From JAHJDO01 sp964437505 (GTDB lineage Bacteria; JAHJDO01): a stretch of DNA of 64,000 nucleotides. The stretch is from NCBI GenBank assembly GCA_964437505.1, contig CAYTGU010000002.1, forward strand, positions 62,001-126,000, given 5' to 3'. Below, piece by piece: positions 27,198 through 35,771 of the stretch. The position numbers and the translations under genes are program-made. A model generated the notes under the pieces. It did not search any database. It saw nothing but the letters and a program-made list of their open reading frames with translations, and was not told the origin of the DNA. Each line of letters begins with the position of its first letter. Positions within the stretch are counted from its first letter, which is position 1.

Positions 27198-27616
27198 TAG
27201 TGCGCTCTGCTAAGTTTCTTTTTTTTCTTGCTCTGCGCTGCTTTGGTACTAGGCGTTGTCTTGCGTGTAGCTTTTTTACCTACTATCTTTTGTTTTTCTC
27301 TCTGTGTCTCTGTGCCTTTGCCACTTTGTGCCTTAGTTTCTACAACAGGCTTCTTCTCTGCTTTTTCTTGTCCTTGTGGTCCTTTAACTTTGCGTAATAT
27401 ACTCCTTACCGTATCAGAAAGCTGTGCTCCTTTCTTTACCCACATATCCACCTTTTCAATATCAATATCTACCTTTACAGGATTCTCTATTGGACCATAA
27501 TGTCCTAACAATTCCAAAATCTTTCCTCTGGTGGACACTCTGGAATCAACAGCAACTATCCTGTAATAAGGTTTCTTCTTTGCTCCTATTCTCCTTAATC
27601 TAATTCTAACTGGCAT
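27197..27616 (-). CDS. rpsP: 30S ribosomal protein S16, extended
   Basis: The first 80 residues are ordinary S16 (PVRIRLRRIGAKKKPYYRIV, LELLGHYGPIENP, LSDTVRSILRKV). A low-complexity Lys/Thr/Gln-rich tail of about 55 residues follows, ending KKKKKLSRAH; S16 is normally 80-90 residues. S2 and L19 in this window also have charged extensions, so this looks like a lineage trait. It is transcribed after ffh with a 23-base gap holding an AAGGAGATAG site, and overlaps trmD by one base. Confidence 0.95.
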   Translation of the reverse strand: MPVRIRLRRIGAKKKPYYRIVAVDSRVSTRGKILELLGHYGPIENPVKVDIDIEKVDMWVKKGAQLSDTVRSILRKVKGPQGQEKAEKKPVVETKAQSGKGTETQREKQKIVGKKATRKTTPSTKAAQSKKKKKLSRAH

Positions 27617-27639
27617 TTATCTATCTCCTTTTGTAGTTT

Positions 27640-28962
27640 TTAAATCATTCCGGGGAACAGGCCTCTTTTGCCCAGTGCCCCTCCTTGTTTCATCATTCCT
27701 TTAAGCATTTTTCTTGATGCAATAAAATTCTTAAGAAGCAGGTTAACATCCTGAATGTTTGTTCCGCTGCCTCTAGCTATACGTTTTCGTCTTTGTCCGT
27801 TAATTATCTCTATACTCTTCCTTTCCTCTTTTGTCATTGAATTAATAATTGCTTCCTGTTTCTTTATAGTTCCTTCATCAACCTTTAAATTTTTAAATTG
27901 ACCCTGCGCAGGAAGCATTTGCAGAATTTCCTGCATTGATCCCATTTTTCTCATTTTCTTAAGCTGATCAAGAAAATCCTCCAGAGTTAAGGTTTCTTTC
28001 CTCATTTTCTTCTCAAGATCCTTTTCCTGTTCAGCTTCATCCTTGAATTCCGCCTTATCAATTAAGCTGAGGATATCTCCCATTCCAAGTATTCTGGACG
28101 CCATTCTATCCGGATAAAATAATTCCAAATCATCTAGTTTCTCGCCATTTCCAATAAATTTCACAGGCCTACCTGTAACAGCACATATAGATATTGCTGC
28201 GCCGCCTCTAGCATCTCCATCCATCTTTGTAAGAATTACACCGTCTATTCCCATAATATCCTGATATTCCCTTGCTATTTTCACTGCGTCTTGACCTGTC
28301 ATGGCATCTGCTACAAGTAGAACTTCATGTGCTTTTGTAGCCTTTTTCATATCTACCAGCTCTTTCATTAGTTTCTCATCAATATGGAGCCTGCCTGCTG
28401 TATCAATAATAACAATATCCTTGTTCTCTCTGGAGGCTAGTTTAATGGAATTGGTTGCAATCTTTACAGCGTCATTGTCCTCTGTAAAAACAGGTACATT
28501 CAATTGGCTGCCAAGAACTTCCAGCTGTTTCACAGCAGCAGGTCTGTATATATCTGCTGCTGTTAGAGAGCACTGATAATTCTGTTTTGTGAAATATTTT
28601 GCAAGTTTACCAACTGTTGTGGTTTTTCCTACTCCCTGTAAACCAACTACCATTATAACCATAGGCTGCGCTTTTACTACATTTATGCTGCTAACTGATT
28701 TTCCCAGAAGATTGATCAATTCTTCATGCACTACTTTTACAACCTGCTGTCCTGGCTGAAGACTTCTAAATACTTGTTGCCCAATTGCTTTTTCATTAAT
28801 ATTTTCAATAAATTCTTTAACAACCTTATAATTAACATCAGCTTCCAGAAGAACAAGTTGTACTTCCCGTAACGCTGCCTTTATGTTGTCTTCCGTAAGC
28901 CTGCCCGGTTTTCTAAGATTGCGAAATATATTCTGAAACTTCTCTGATATTACTTCAAACAT
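27640..28962 (-). CDS. ffh: Signal recognition particle protein Ffh (SRP54)
   Basis: A 440-residue SRP GTPase that binds signal sequences of nascent membrane and secreted proteins and delivers ribosomes to FtsY. The N domain (about 1-90) is followed by the G domain with P-loop GLQGVGKTTTVGKLA, IIDTAGRLHIDEKL and LTKMDGDARGGAA, and then the M domain from about residue 300. The M domain has Met-rich stretches such as FLDQLKKMRKMGSM, QRRKRIARGSG for 4.5S RNA binding, and KMLKGMMKQGG. The length is normal. The start overlaps rpe by 8 bases. The 4.5S RNA gene was not found in this window. Confidence 0.97.
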   Translation of the reverse strand: MFEVISEKFQNIFRNLRKPGRLTEDNIKAALREVQLVLLEADVNYKVVKEFIENINEKAIGQQVFRSLQPGQQVVKVVHEELINLLGKSVSSINVVKAQPMVIMVVGLQGVGKTTTVGKLAKYFTKQNYQCSLTAADIYRPAAVKQLEVLGSQLNVPVFTEDNDAVKIATNSIKLASRENKDIVIIDTAGRLHIDEKLMKELVDMKKATKAHEVLLVADAMTGQDAVKIAREYQDIMGIDGVILTKMDGDARGGAAISICAVTGRPVKFIGNGEKLDDLELFYPDRMASRILGMGDILSLIDKAEFKDEAEQEKDLEKKMRKETLTLEDFLDQLKKMRKMGSMQEILQMLPAQGQFKNLKVDEGTIKKQEAIINSMTKEERKSIEIINGQRRKRIARGSGTNIQDVNLLLKNFIASRKMLKGMMKQGGALGKRGLFPGMI

Positions 28963-29608
28963 TACTAATCCTTAATCCTGCAATTGCTTTCTCTATATCC
29001 GGCGCCTTAAAAACAGCTGTTCCGGCAACCAGTATGTTTGCGCCTGCCTTTACAACATCTGCCGCTGTGGTTTCGTCTATCCCGCCATCTACCTCTATAT
29101 CAATAGGTAAGCTTGCATTATCTATCATCTGTTTAAGCTCTTCTATCTTTGGCAGAACAGATCTGATGAATTTCTGCCCGCCAAATCCCGGATTAACAGT
29201 CATAAGCAGAACCATATCAACTTGTTTTAGAACATGTTCTATACGCACAATAGGCGTAGAAGGGTTAAGGGAAATCCCGACTCCCTTAGAGAATTTTCGT
29301 ATATGATCAAAAGTTTTTCGTAAATTCGTACACACCTCAACATGAACAGTTATAATATCTGCGCCTGCCTCTGCAAAAGCATCTATATATTTGTCCGGAT
29401 TTTCAATCATCAAATGCACATCAAGCGGAATGTTAGTCTTGTCTCTTATAGATTTTACTACCACTGGCCCTATTGTTATATTAGGAACAAAATGCCCATC
29501 CATAACATCAATATGTATAAGATCCGCTCCCGCTTTCTCAGCTCTGTGTACCTCTTGCCCAAGCCTTGAAAAATCTGCAGAAAGGATTGAAGGCGCTATT
29601 TTTATCAT
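28955..29608 (-). CDS. rpe: Ribulose-phosphate 3-epimerase
   Basis: A 217-residue TIM-barrel enzyme interconverting ribulose-5-phosphate and xylulose-5-phosphate in the pentose phosphate pathway. It shows the family pattern throughout: IAPSILSADFSRLGQEV at the N-terminus, HIDVMDGHFVPNITIGP with metal-ligand His and Asp, DVHLMIENPDKYI, LLMTVNPGFGGQKFI, and IEVDGGIDETT with the catalytic Asp. The length is typical. It overlaps ffh by 8 bases and follows fmt by 68, in the translation-gene run of this strand. Confidence 0.97.
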   Translation of the reverse strand: MIKIAPSILSADFSRLGQEVHRAEKAGADLIHIDVMDGHFVPNITIGPVVVKSIRDKTNIPLDVHLMIENPDKYIDAFAEAGADIITVHVEVCTNLRKTFDHIRKFSKGVGISLNPSTPIVRIEHVLKQVDMVLLMTVNPGFGGQKFIRSVLPKIEELKQMIDNASLPIDIEVDGGIDETTAADVVKAGANILVAGTAVFKAPDIEKAIAGLRISNV

Positions 29609-29676
29609 TGAGCCAAATTTCTCCTAAATTAGTTCCACTCTTTTAGCACATTTTGCTTTATATTTCAAGAAGGGGT

Positions 29677-30627
29677 TCACCTAACAAATCTGAACCCCTT
29701 CTTAACAGGATGGCCTCTGGTAAATTCTTCAAAGGATACTTTTCTGCTACCTTCAAGCTGTACCTCCCTAAGCAGAAGTTGCCCCTTGCCTGTACCTACA
29801 AGTCCGCCTTTATTCTTTAATATATCCAATAAAACACCTGTTTTTTCTTTGCTATATGCGGATTTATTAAAAACTTCTGTTTTGAAGATTCTTAATCTTT
29901 TGTTCTTCCCTGATATATTTATGAACATATAAACCCCAGGCCATGGATTCATGGCTCTTGTCATGTTATTAATTTCTTCGGCAGATCTGGTCCAATCTAT
30001 GAGACCGTCAGATTTCCTGAGCATTGGAGCATATGTTGCCTCTGCATGATTTTGAGGGATTCTGGAACAAGTTCCTTGCTCTATTTGCACTATAGTCTTA
30101 ATCAATAATTTAGCCGATAATTTGCTTAATTTATCATGAAGAGTTTCCATGTTGTCTGAAGGGCTAATCATTATTTTTTCTTGAAACGAAATGTCGCCGG
30201 TATCCATTCTTTCATTAATAAACATTATTGTTACACCTGTTTGTTTCTCGCCATTAAGCAATGCTCTTTGTATTGGGGCAGCACCTCTATATTTTGGCAA
30301 TAAAGACGCATGCGCATTTATACAACCTAAGCGTGGAATATCCAGAATTTGTTTAGGAAGTATTTTCCCATAAGCTACAACAGCTATGAGATCGGGACTG
30401 AGTGCTTGAATGTTCTTTACTAATGCGTCTGTTATTGTCTCTGGCTGAAGAATCTTAATATTGTGCTTTTGGACATATAATTTTACAGGAGGAGCTATCA
30501 CTCTTCCTCGTCTGCCTTTTGGCCTGTCAGGCTGCGTAACAATGCATATCACATCATGCTTAGCTTGTATAAGCGCTTTAAGACCGGGCAGAGCAAAATC
30601 AGGCGTTCCCATAAAAACAAGTTTCAA
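29677..30627 (-). CDS. fmt: Methionyl-tRNA formyltransferase
   Basis: A 316-residue enzyme that formylates initiator Met-tRNA using 10-formyl-tetrahydrofolate. The N-terminal Rossmann domain opens with KLVFMGTPDFALPGL. The catalytic region shows CINAHASLLPKYRGAAPIQ and GVTIMFINERMDTGDI, covering the folate-binding SLLPKYRG motif. The C-terminal tRNA-binding domain is present (VQLEGSRKVSFEEFTRGH). A deformylase gene (def), its frequent neighbour, is not nearby. It lies 60 bases downstream of proS. Confidence 0.97.
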   Translation of the reverse strand: MKLVFMGTPDFALPGLKALIQAKHDVICIVTQPDRPKGRRGRVIAPPVKLYVQKHNIKILQPETITDALVKNIQALSPDLIAVVAYGKILPKQILDIPRLGCINAHASLLPKYRGAAPIQRALLNGEKQTGVTIMFINERMDTGDISFQEKIMISPSDNMETLHDKLSKLSAKLLIKTIVQIEQGTCSRIPQNHAEATYAPMLRKSDGLIDWTRSAEEINNMTRAMNPWPGVYMFINISGKNKRLRIFKTEVFNKSAYSKEKTGVLLDILKNKGGLVGTGKGQLLLREVQLEGSRKVSFEEFTRGHPVKKGFRFVR

Positions 30628-30687
30628 GAGAATAACTCCTTAAAAATAATTATTTTGCTAATGTGGTAGCTATTTTACTTTAAGGTA

Positions 30688-31926
30688 TTAAGAATTGCAA
30701 TTCTCTAACAGATCTTCTATATTAACTAGTTTGTCCTCACCTGTATCTCTTTTATGGATTTCCACCATATTGTCTTTTGCTTTTTGAGAACTAATTGTGA
30801 TTCTGGTCGGTATGCCAATTAAATCTGCATCCTTGAATTTTATTCCAGGCCGTTCATTTCTATCATCAATAATAACCTCTGTTTTTTCTGATAGAAATTT
30901 TTTATATAGATTTTTTGCTATCTGCATTGTCTTCTTATCATTAACATTTAGAGGCAAAATTTCTACTTGATATGGAGCTATTAATTTTGGCCATATTATC
31001 CCATGTTCGTCGTTATTTTGTTCTATAACTGCTGCAATAATTCTGGATATCCCAATTCCATAACAACCCATTACGATTGTCTTTTCTTTACCATCATTAT
31101 CGAGGAATTTTGCTTCCATAGATTTGCTGTATTTAGTACCAAGTTTAAATATATGCCCAAGTTCTATTCCTTTCTTAATTTTCATATGACTTGCGCATTT
31201 GGGGCATTTGTCTCCTTTTGCTTTTTCCATACTTGCACTGTATCCGCAGGAGGGACATAGAACAATAGTATCTTCTCCCGAATCAGCTAACGCCATGAAT
31301 TCATGAGACACATCCCCGCCCATAAGACCAGATTCTGCTTCAACAATTTGATATTTCAATGCACATCTGTCGAAAATTTTGCAATAAGCATTGTGCATTT
31401 TTTTATAGTTTTTATTTAATCCATCAACATCTCTATCAAAGCTATATGCGTCTTTCATGATAAATTCCCTGGCTCTAATAACTCCAAATCGCGGTCTTAT
31501 TTCATCTCTGAACTTTGTTTGAATTTGATAGAGTGTGACAGGCAACTGCTTATATGATTTAACCTCTTTGCGAATAATATCTGTTACAATCTCTTCATGT
31601 GTTGGGCCAAGGCCGAATTGTCTCTTGTGCCGATCTTGAATTTTTATCATCTCCTTACCCATCTTATCCCATCTTCCTGTTTCCTGCCATAACTGCTCAG
31701 GTTGAAGAGTTGGCATCAAAAGTTCTAAAGCTCCAGAGGTATCCATTTCTTCTCGAACGATATTTTCTATTTTGCGTAATACTCTAAGTCCCATAGGCAT
31801 AAAGATGTATATACCTGCAGCGAGCTTTTTGATAAGCCCAGCGCGGAGCATTAGTTTATGAGACGAAATTTCCGCCTCAGATGGTGCCTGCCACAGAGTA
31901 TTTATAAGAGACTCAGTCCAACGCAT
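30688..31926 (-). CDS. proS: Prolyl-tRNA synthetase without the editing domain
   Basis: A 412-residue class II synthetase that charges tRNA-Pro. Motif 2 and the adenylate site are visible (TKFRDEIRPRFGVIRAREF), as are ESGLMGGDVSHEFMALADSG, motif 3 (MGCYGIGISRI) and the anticodon-binding C-terminus. Bacterial-type ProRS is usually about 570 residues because a domain of about 180 residues that hydrolyses Ala-tRNA-Pro is inserted between motifs 2 and 3. Here that position holds only a short loop with two CxxC pairs (CPSCGYSA and CPKCASHM), perhaps a small zinc knuckle. The start ATG has AGGAAAGG 11 bases upstream. Loss of the domain is known in alphaproteobacteria, where a free-standing editor can substitute. 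Confidence 0.95.
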   Translation of the reverse strand: MRWTESLINTLWQAPSEAEISSHKLMLRAGLIKKLAAGIYIFMPMGLRVLRKIENIVREEMDTSGALELLMPTLQPEQLWQETGRWDKMGKEMIKIQDRHKRQFGLGPTHEEIVTDIIRKEVKSYKQLPVTLYQIQTKFRDEIRPRFGVIRAREFIMKDAYSFDRDVDGLNKNYKKMHNAYCKIFDRCALKYQIVEAESGLMGGDVSHEFMALADSGEDTIVLCPSCGYSASMEKAKGDKCPKCASHMKIKKGIELGHIFKLGTKYSKSMEAKFLDNDGKEKTIVMGCYGIGISRIIAAVIEQNNDEHGIIWPKLIAPYQVEILPLNVNDKKTMQIAKNLYKKFLSEKTEVIIDDRNERPGIKFKDADLIGIPTRITISSQKAKDNMVEIHKRDTGEDKLVNIEDLLENCNS

Positions 31927-32064
31927 AATATTTTATACCTTTCCTATTTATCCCTTTTTATTGTTATGAATTATAATTTATCTATGCTGGGTTGTAAAGC
32001 AGAAGATATAGATATAAATCGGAAAGAATTAGAAGAGATAATATCAAGAAGCTAGCTTCCCAGA
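31927..32064. other. Upstream region of proS; no gene supported
   Basis: Contains the proS leader and an AT-rich stretch. A plus-strand reading frame at 31966-32055 (MNYNLSMLGCKAEDIDINRK and onward) has no recognisable family or ribosome-binding site, and I do not call it a gene. Confidence 0.4.
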
Positions 32065-32220
32065 CTACCTATACACATCGCTTCTATGGCGTATTCTAAA
32101 AAGATAGATAAGCTTGTCTTCATCATCAATTTGATAAAGGATCCTGTAATTCCCCACCTCTAACTACTCATTGACCGGATGAGCCGATAATATCAATTTT
32201 TTGAGAGAAAACAACTATTT
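32065..32220 (-). pseudogene. RelE/ParE-type toxin remnant, C-terminal half
   Basis: The minus strand reads LEVGNYRILYQIDDEDK then LIYLFRIRHRSDVYR and a TAG at 32065, an unmistakable RelE/ParE mRNA-interferase C-terminus (consensus RVGDYRILY and RIGHRxDVYR). Upstream in the same frame come KKLILSAHPVNE, an in-frame TAG just before LEVG, and a second TAG near 32217. No start codon or N-terminal half and no antitoxin gene are visible. It is therefore a decayed toxin, marking this gap as a former mobile or stress cassette at the edge of the accessory island. Confidence 0.8.
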
Positions 32221-32272
32221 CACCTCTAAAGCTGTTGAGGAGGGGCGAAATAAATTTCTTTTTATGATAGTG

Positions 32273-33289
32273 TTAATCAGATGTTACAAGTTTGAAAACA
32301 CTTTCGCAATACGCACATTGGTGGCATAAACCATTACACTTGGATGTTCGTTCAAACCAATCTGATGGAAATAAGGCATTATCAATGATTTTTGGCGTAA
32401 GCCATTGGGCAAAAGAAGGTTCAAGAAGATTGAGGAGATTTCCGTTGAATTTTTGATTAACGTATGCAGCAATTACCATTCTTGGGTGTGAATGCTGACG
32501 TGTAGCCAGCTTTACCGCATTAAAAATGCCTTCATAATAATGCAAGTCCTCAGGACGTACCCATGTTGCCTGTAGAATTGCAGGTAGATTCTCTTGCTTG
32601 CTCAGGACATTGTGGCATACGTACGGAATCCAACCTTTAATATTATTTGTTGCAGCAATTTCGACATCATGGGCAACCATATTATCGTGGAAGATCTGTC
32701 CCGGGCAATTTCGTAGACAGCCGCTATTGGCGAGTATATAGAGACCTTTGTCATTCTGCCTGCACCAATCTCCAATGCTATGCACATAATCCAGATTACG
32801 TTGATTATCCCGCTGCAGGCAAAAACTGTCAAATAGTCCTGAGACATATTTCATCGCTTCGGAGGTTCCGATTTTCATGTTAACCGAGGCACGGACATCA
32901 ATGCCCGGATATTCTCGTTTGACCGTTCGAGCAACTGTCAACGATGTTGTTGTAACCACATCTGGTCCGCCACAAAGACTGCCTAAATGATCAATAATAC
33001 TTTTTATTTCATTTTCCAATGATATGCTGACAGCATCTGCGCCATAACAATTGCTATTAAACAACAAATCCAATTTAATGCCCATTGCTTTTACAGCACA
33101 TAACTCTTGTTCAAGTCTTTGTTGAGCTGACCAATCAAACCGTGTATTTTTTGTTCCAAATACTCCTCGCCCGCTGGCGGAACCTACCCATGAAAAATAC
33201 ATTTCCTCAATATTTTGCTGGTATTCTTTTAAAATATCAACGAAATACTCCCCATTGTCTGGTTGTTGATAGCCAACGTTGAATTTCAT
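32273..33289 (-). CDS. U32-peptidase-like (UbiU/UbiV/collagenase-related) TIM-barrel Fe-S protein
   Basis: 338 residues. The fold cues are those of the U32 family: DLLFNSNCYGADA after the third strand, DVRASVNMKIGT, LANSGCLRNCPGQ, WVRPEDLHYYEG and FNAVKLATR. Four cysteines in the C-terminal CNGLCHQCAYC plus the CLRNCP pair could ligate an iron-sulfur cluster, as in the U32 relatives UbiU/UbiV, RlhA and TrhP. Those enzymes hydroxylate small molecules or RNA rather than cut proteins, so protease activity should not be assumed. It is the last gene of the IclR cluster, 30 bases after the QueG-like gene. The exact subfamily is not one I can name, and the substrate is unknown. Confidence 0.65.
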   Translation of the reverse strand: MKFNVGYQQPDNGEYFVDILKEYQQNIEEMYFSWVGSASGRGVFGTKNTRFDWSAQQRLEQELCAVKAMGIKLDLLFNSNCYGADAVSISLENEIKSIIDHLGSLCGGPDVVTTTSLTVARTVKREYPGIDVRASVNMKIGTSEAMKYVSGLFDSFCLQRDNQRNLDYVHSIGDWCRQNDKGLYILANSGCLRNCPGQIFHDNMVAHDVEIAATNNIKGWIPYVCHNVLSKQENLPAILQATWVRPEDLHYYEGIFNAVKLATRQHSHPRMVIAAYVNQKFNGNLLNLLEPSFAQWLTPKIIDNALFPSDWFERTSKCNGLCHQCAYCESVFKLVTSD

Positions 33290-33319
33290 GGGTATGCTCC
33301 CTAAGCAACAACTTCTACG

Positions 33320-34357
33320 TTAATCAATGAGTGGATTGTCAGGCTCTTTTTTTGTTGTTCCGTAATTATATATCTTATTATAATTTATATAATCGTCAAC
33401 ATCCTCAATCATGCCGCTGTTAACATAAACTTGTTTTACATCTTTTGTCAGTTCATAGGGTTTTGTACGGTCTATTTCCCATTGTGCGCTGGAACGGAAT
33501 TTATTATGGAACCTGTTCTTTATTTTTTTACGTTCTTCCAAATGGATCATGCAAGCTCGGATACAGCCACATGCCCCCTCAATAGCACGCCCATAACCGT
33601 ATTTTTTCGGATAGTCTCCCTCGAAAGGATTAAGTTCCTTATTCAAACCACCCTGGATACCTATTTCACAGGCCATTGGATCAATTTTAGCCCATTCTAA
33701 TTCGTGACCTGCCACTGTTACTTTTACTGATTCGTTCATGCTTATTGCTTTTCCGTGGCAACTTTTTACACATAGTTTACAGCGATCACAGATTTTCCCT
33801 GTATAAATGGGATCTGGCTCGAGTTTAGCGTCAGTAAGCATGATTGCAAAACGCTGCCGCGGGCCGAATTCTGGAGTTAGAAATAATTTGCTCCAGCCAA
33901 TTTCGCCTAGGCCTGCCATAAAAGCTGCAAGTCTAAAATGTACCAACACATCAGGATAGGGTTTCCCCTCTGCGACCGCGCGGCTCCAGCCATTGCGAAA
34001 TTTACCTGTTACGGGATTGACGGCTTCGCCGCCATTAGTATTCAACATAGGAATAGTTTCATGCCCTTCGTCCTCAAGAAAACGGGTAAGCTTCCACAGA
34101 ACCATCGGGCCATAAATCTGATTAAGGGCGGCATAGCCCATTGAGGGATAATTACTAAACAAGGTGCCTTCTTCTATACCCCGCAGTGTTCCGCGGGCTA
34201 TTCGAAAGCCTAATACAATCATGGATTCAGCATTAGGAAAAATATACCTTGCGTCCATTTGCTTTGGTGCACCTTCAAATCGATCCATCGACGAAATACC
34301 GACGAGATCAGCACCAACTTGTTTTGCATATTCTTTTACATCTGAAGACGTAACCAT
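33320..34357 (-). CDS. QueG/reductive-dehalogenase-like 4Fe-4S protein
   Basis: 345 residues resembling epoxyqueuosine reductase and the reductive-dehalogenase superfamily. The N-terminal region has ADLVGISSMDRFEG and GLGEIGWSKLFLTPEFGPRQ, the segment that lies over the cobalamin in those enzymes. A ferredoxin-like module follows with CDRCKLCVKSCHGKAI and a second set of cysteines (MACEIG, ACGCIRAC), enough for two 4Fe-4S clusters. There is no Tat signal, so it is cytoplasmic, unlike respiratory dehalogenases. The HEAT-repeat tail of QueG is absent. Co-expression with a U32-like protein and a Gfo/Idh/MocA oxidoreductase argues for a catabolic or cofactor-linked reduction rather than queuosine synthesis; the substrate is unknown. 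Confidence 0.75.
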   Translation of the reverse strand: MVTSSDVKEYAKQVGADLVGISSMDRFEGAPKQMDARYIFPNAESMIVLGFRIARGTLRGIEEGTLFSNYPSMGYAALNQIYGPMVLWKLTRFLEDEGHETIPMLNTNGGEAVNPVTGKFRNGWSRAVAEGKPYPDVLVHFRLAAFMAGLGEIGWSKLFLTPEFGPRQRFAIMLTDAKLEPDPIYTGKICDRCKLCVKSCHGKAISMNESVKVTVAGHELEWAKIDPMACEIGIQGGLNKELNPFEGDYPKKYGYGRAIEGACGCIRACMIHLEERKKIKNRFHNKFRSSAQWEIDRTKPYELTKDVKQVYVNSGMIEDVDDYINYNKIYNYGTTKKEPDNPLID

Positions 34358-34413
34358 GTCTCTCTCCTTTCACAAATATGAACACCAAATAAACTTTTTT
34401 AATTTCGATTGCC

Positions 34414-35754
34414 TTATGACTTAAGCACACATTCTGGATCCAAGGGCAGACGGGTGTCGTCCGGCAGACCGAAATCGGGTATTTTTAATAGTTCTCCATC
34501 ACGTTTGCAGGACTCATGAGCAACGATGCCAGGAGCCATATAACGAGCAGCCTGCCAAACGTTGTTTTGCGGAAGCTTATTATTGACTACAGAACGTACA
34601 AAATCATTAACCATGAAAACATGAGTTCCAGCATGGCCGTTCTTGATATCCAGAAACTCGACAGGCAATTGATGATAGGGCTGAATTTTTGAAATACCGA
34701 CGATCTTTTTCCCTAGGTAACTTCTGGGAAAATCGCCCAGATTTTCTTCTGTAAGTTCGATACCATCGAAATTTCGGATATCACTTACATCTTTTGCCTG
34801 TATATCTACCAGTTCTTTCGCTTGTTCAAAATTTATTTCGCCATTTTTCCGATAACCATCAGATATCGAATGATGTGTAAATATACTCGAGCCCACCTGT
34901 TCCTGGTAGGACCCTTGAGAGCCTACAAACGCCATTCTACCATCACCAGTAATATTCGCTCCTGAGTATGGGTTTTTAAATATTCGAGAGTCTAAACCCT
35001 CGCCAACACGTCTGAATTCATTAACCCGTGCCATACCGCCATCGGATGTGCGAAACAATGCGGATTGATTGCTGAAAACATTTCCCCATTTGCTCAATTC
35101 GGAATTGAAAATGCCGTCTTCGTGGCTGTCAACATATCCCATACAACTGACTTCTGTCATTCGCTGAAAAGTTACTCCGAGGATAAATGCGGTTGAATGT
35201 GTCGGATAATACATAGGTGGAATGCTGGCAAAGGTTTTCCAATCTTGGCCATTACTGCGCATAAAGCTTTTATAGAAATGTGACATGTCATGGTAATAAT
35301 GGCCCTCGCCATAGACAAATTGTCCGAACGCTCCTTCGCGAAATTTCTGACGGCAGAACATGCTTTGAGGACGATAATAGCTGGTTTCACCCATCATATA
35401 TATCATACCAGTTTGCCTTACGGTGGCGACAAGTTCTTCCAATTCTTCGAGAGACATGGCTGCAGGCACAGCGGAGTAAACGTGCTTGCCCGCTTTGAGT
35501 GCTTGTATCGCCAGGGGCGCATGAGACCATCGCTGCGTAAAAATAGCAATACAATCACAGTCGCTGTTGCACAGCTCCTGGCAGCTGTTAAACGTCTTTT
35601 TTATCCCAAATTCTGCAGCTTTTTCATTAAGCCGATCTCGATTAATATCCGCCAAATAAACCTCACTAACATCAGGATGCTTCTGAAATAGAGGCACAAA
35701 AAAGCTGCCAAAAATACTAACTCCCGCGATACCTACTTTTAGTTTCATTAACAA
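34414..35754 (-). CDS. Gfo/Idh/MocA-family NAD(P)-dependent oxidoreductase
   Basis: 446 residues. The N-terminal Rossmann fold begins LKVGIAGVSIFGSFFVPLFQ, with aspartate-ended strand two (VYLADINRDRL), then DCIAIFTQRWSHAPLAIQAL and AGKHVYSAVPAAMSLEEL; the last places the family's catalytic-region lysine-histidine segment (GKHV) in its usual position. The C-terminal two-thirds form the substrate domain. Members oxidise or reduce polyols, sugars and inositols with a bound nicotinamide. This copy is longer than the usual 330-380 residues and has an unusual GVSIFGS glycine loop (the usual form is GxGxxG). It follows iclR by 17 bases. Probably acts on a carbohydrate or polyol released by the IclR-controlled pathway. 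Confidence 0.88.
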   Translation of the reverse strand: MLMKLKVGIAGVSIFGSFFVPLFQKHPDVSEVYLADINRDRLNEKAAEFGIKKTFNSCQELCNSDCDCIAIFTQRWSHAPLAIQALKAGKHVYSAVPAAMSLEELEELVATVRQTGMIYMMGETSYYRPQSMFCRQKFREGAFGQFVYGEGHYYHDMSHFYKSFMRSNGQDWKTFASIPPMYYPTHSTAFILGVTFQRMTEVSCMGYVDSHEDGIFNSELSKWGNVFSNQSALFRTSDGGMARVNEFRRVGEGLDSRIFKNPYSGANITGDGRMAFVGSQGSYQEQVGSSIFTHHSISDGYRKNGEINFEQAKELVDIQAKDVSDIRNFDGIELTEENLGDFPRSYLGKKIVGISKIQPYHQLPVEFLDIKNGHAGTHVFMVNDFVRSVVNNKLPQNNVWQAARYMAPGIVAHESCKRDGELLKIPDFGLPDDTRLPLDPECVLKS

Positions 35755-35771
35755 TGCTCCTCATTAATTAT

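Noticed and set aside
31966..32055. Small plus-strand gene of 29 codons near proS
   Set aside because: No family match, no ribosome-binding site, and it lies between the proS leader and the decayed toxin.
32273..33289. Calling the U32-like gene a secreted collagenase
   Set aside because: There is no signal peptide, and the cysteine pattern is closer to the Fe-S members of the family, which are not proteases.
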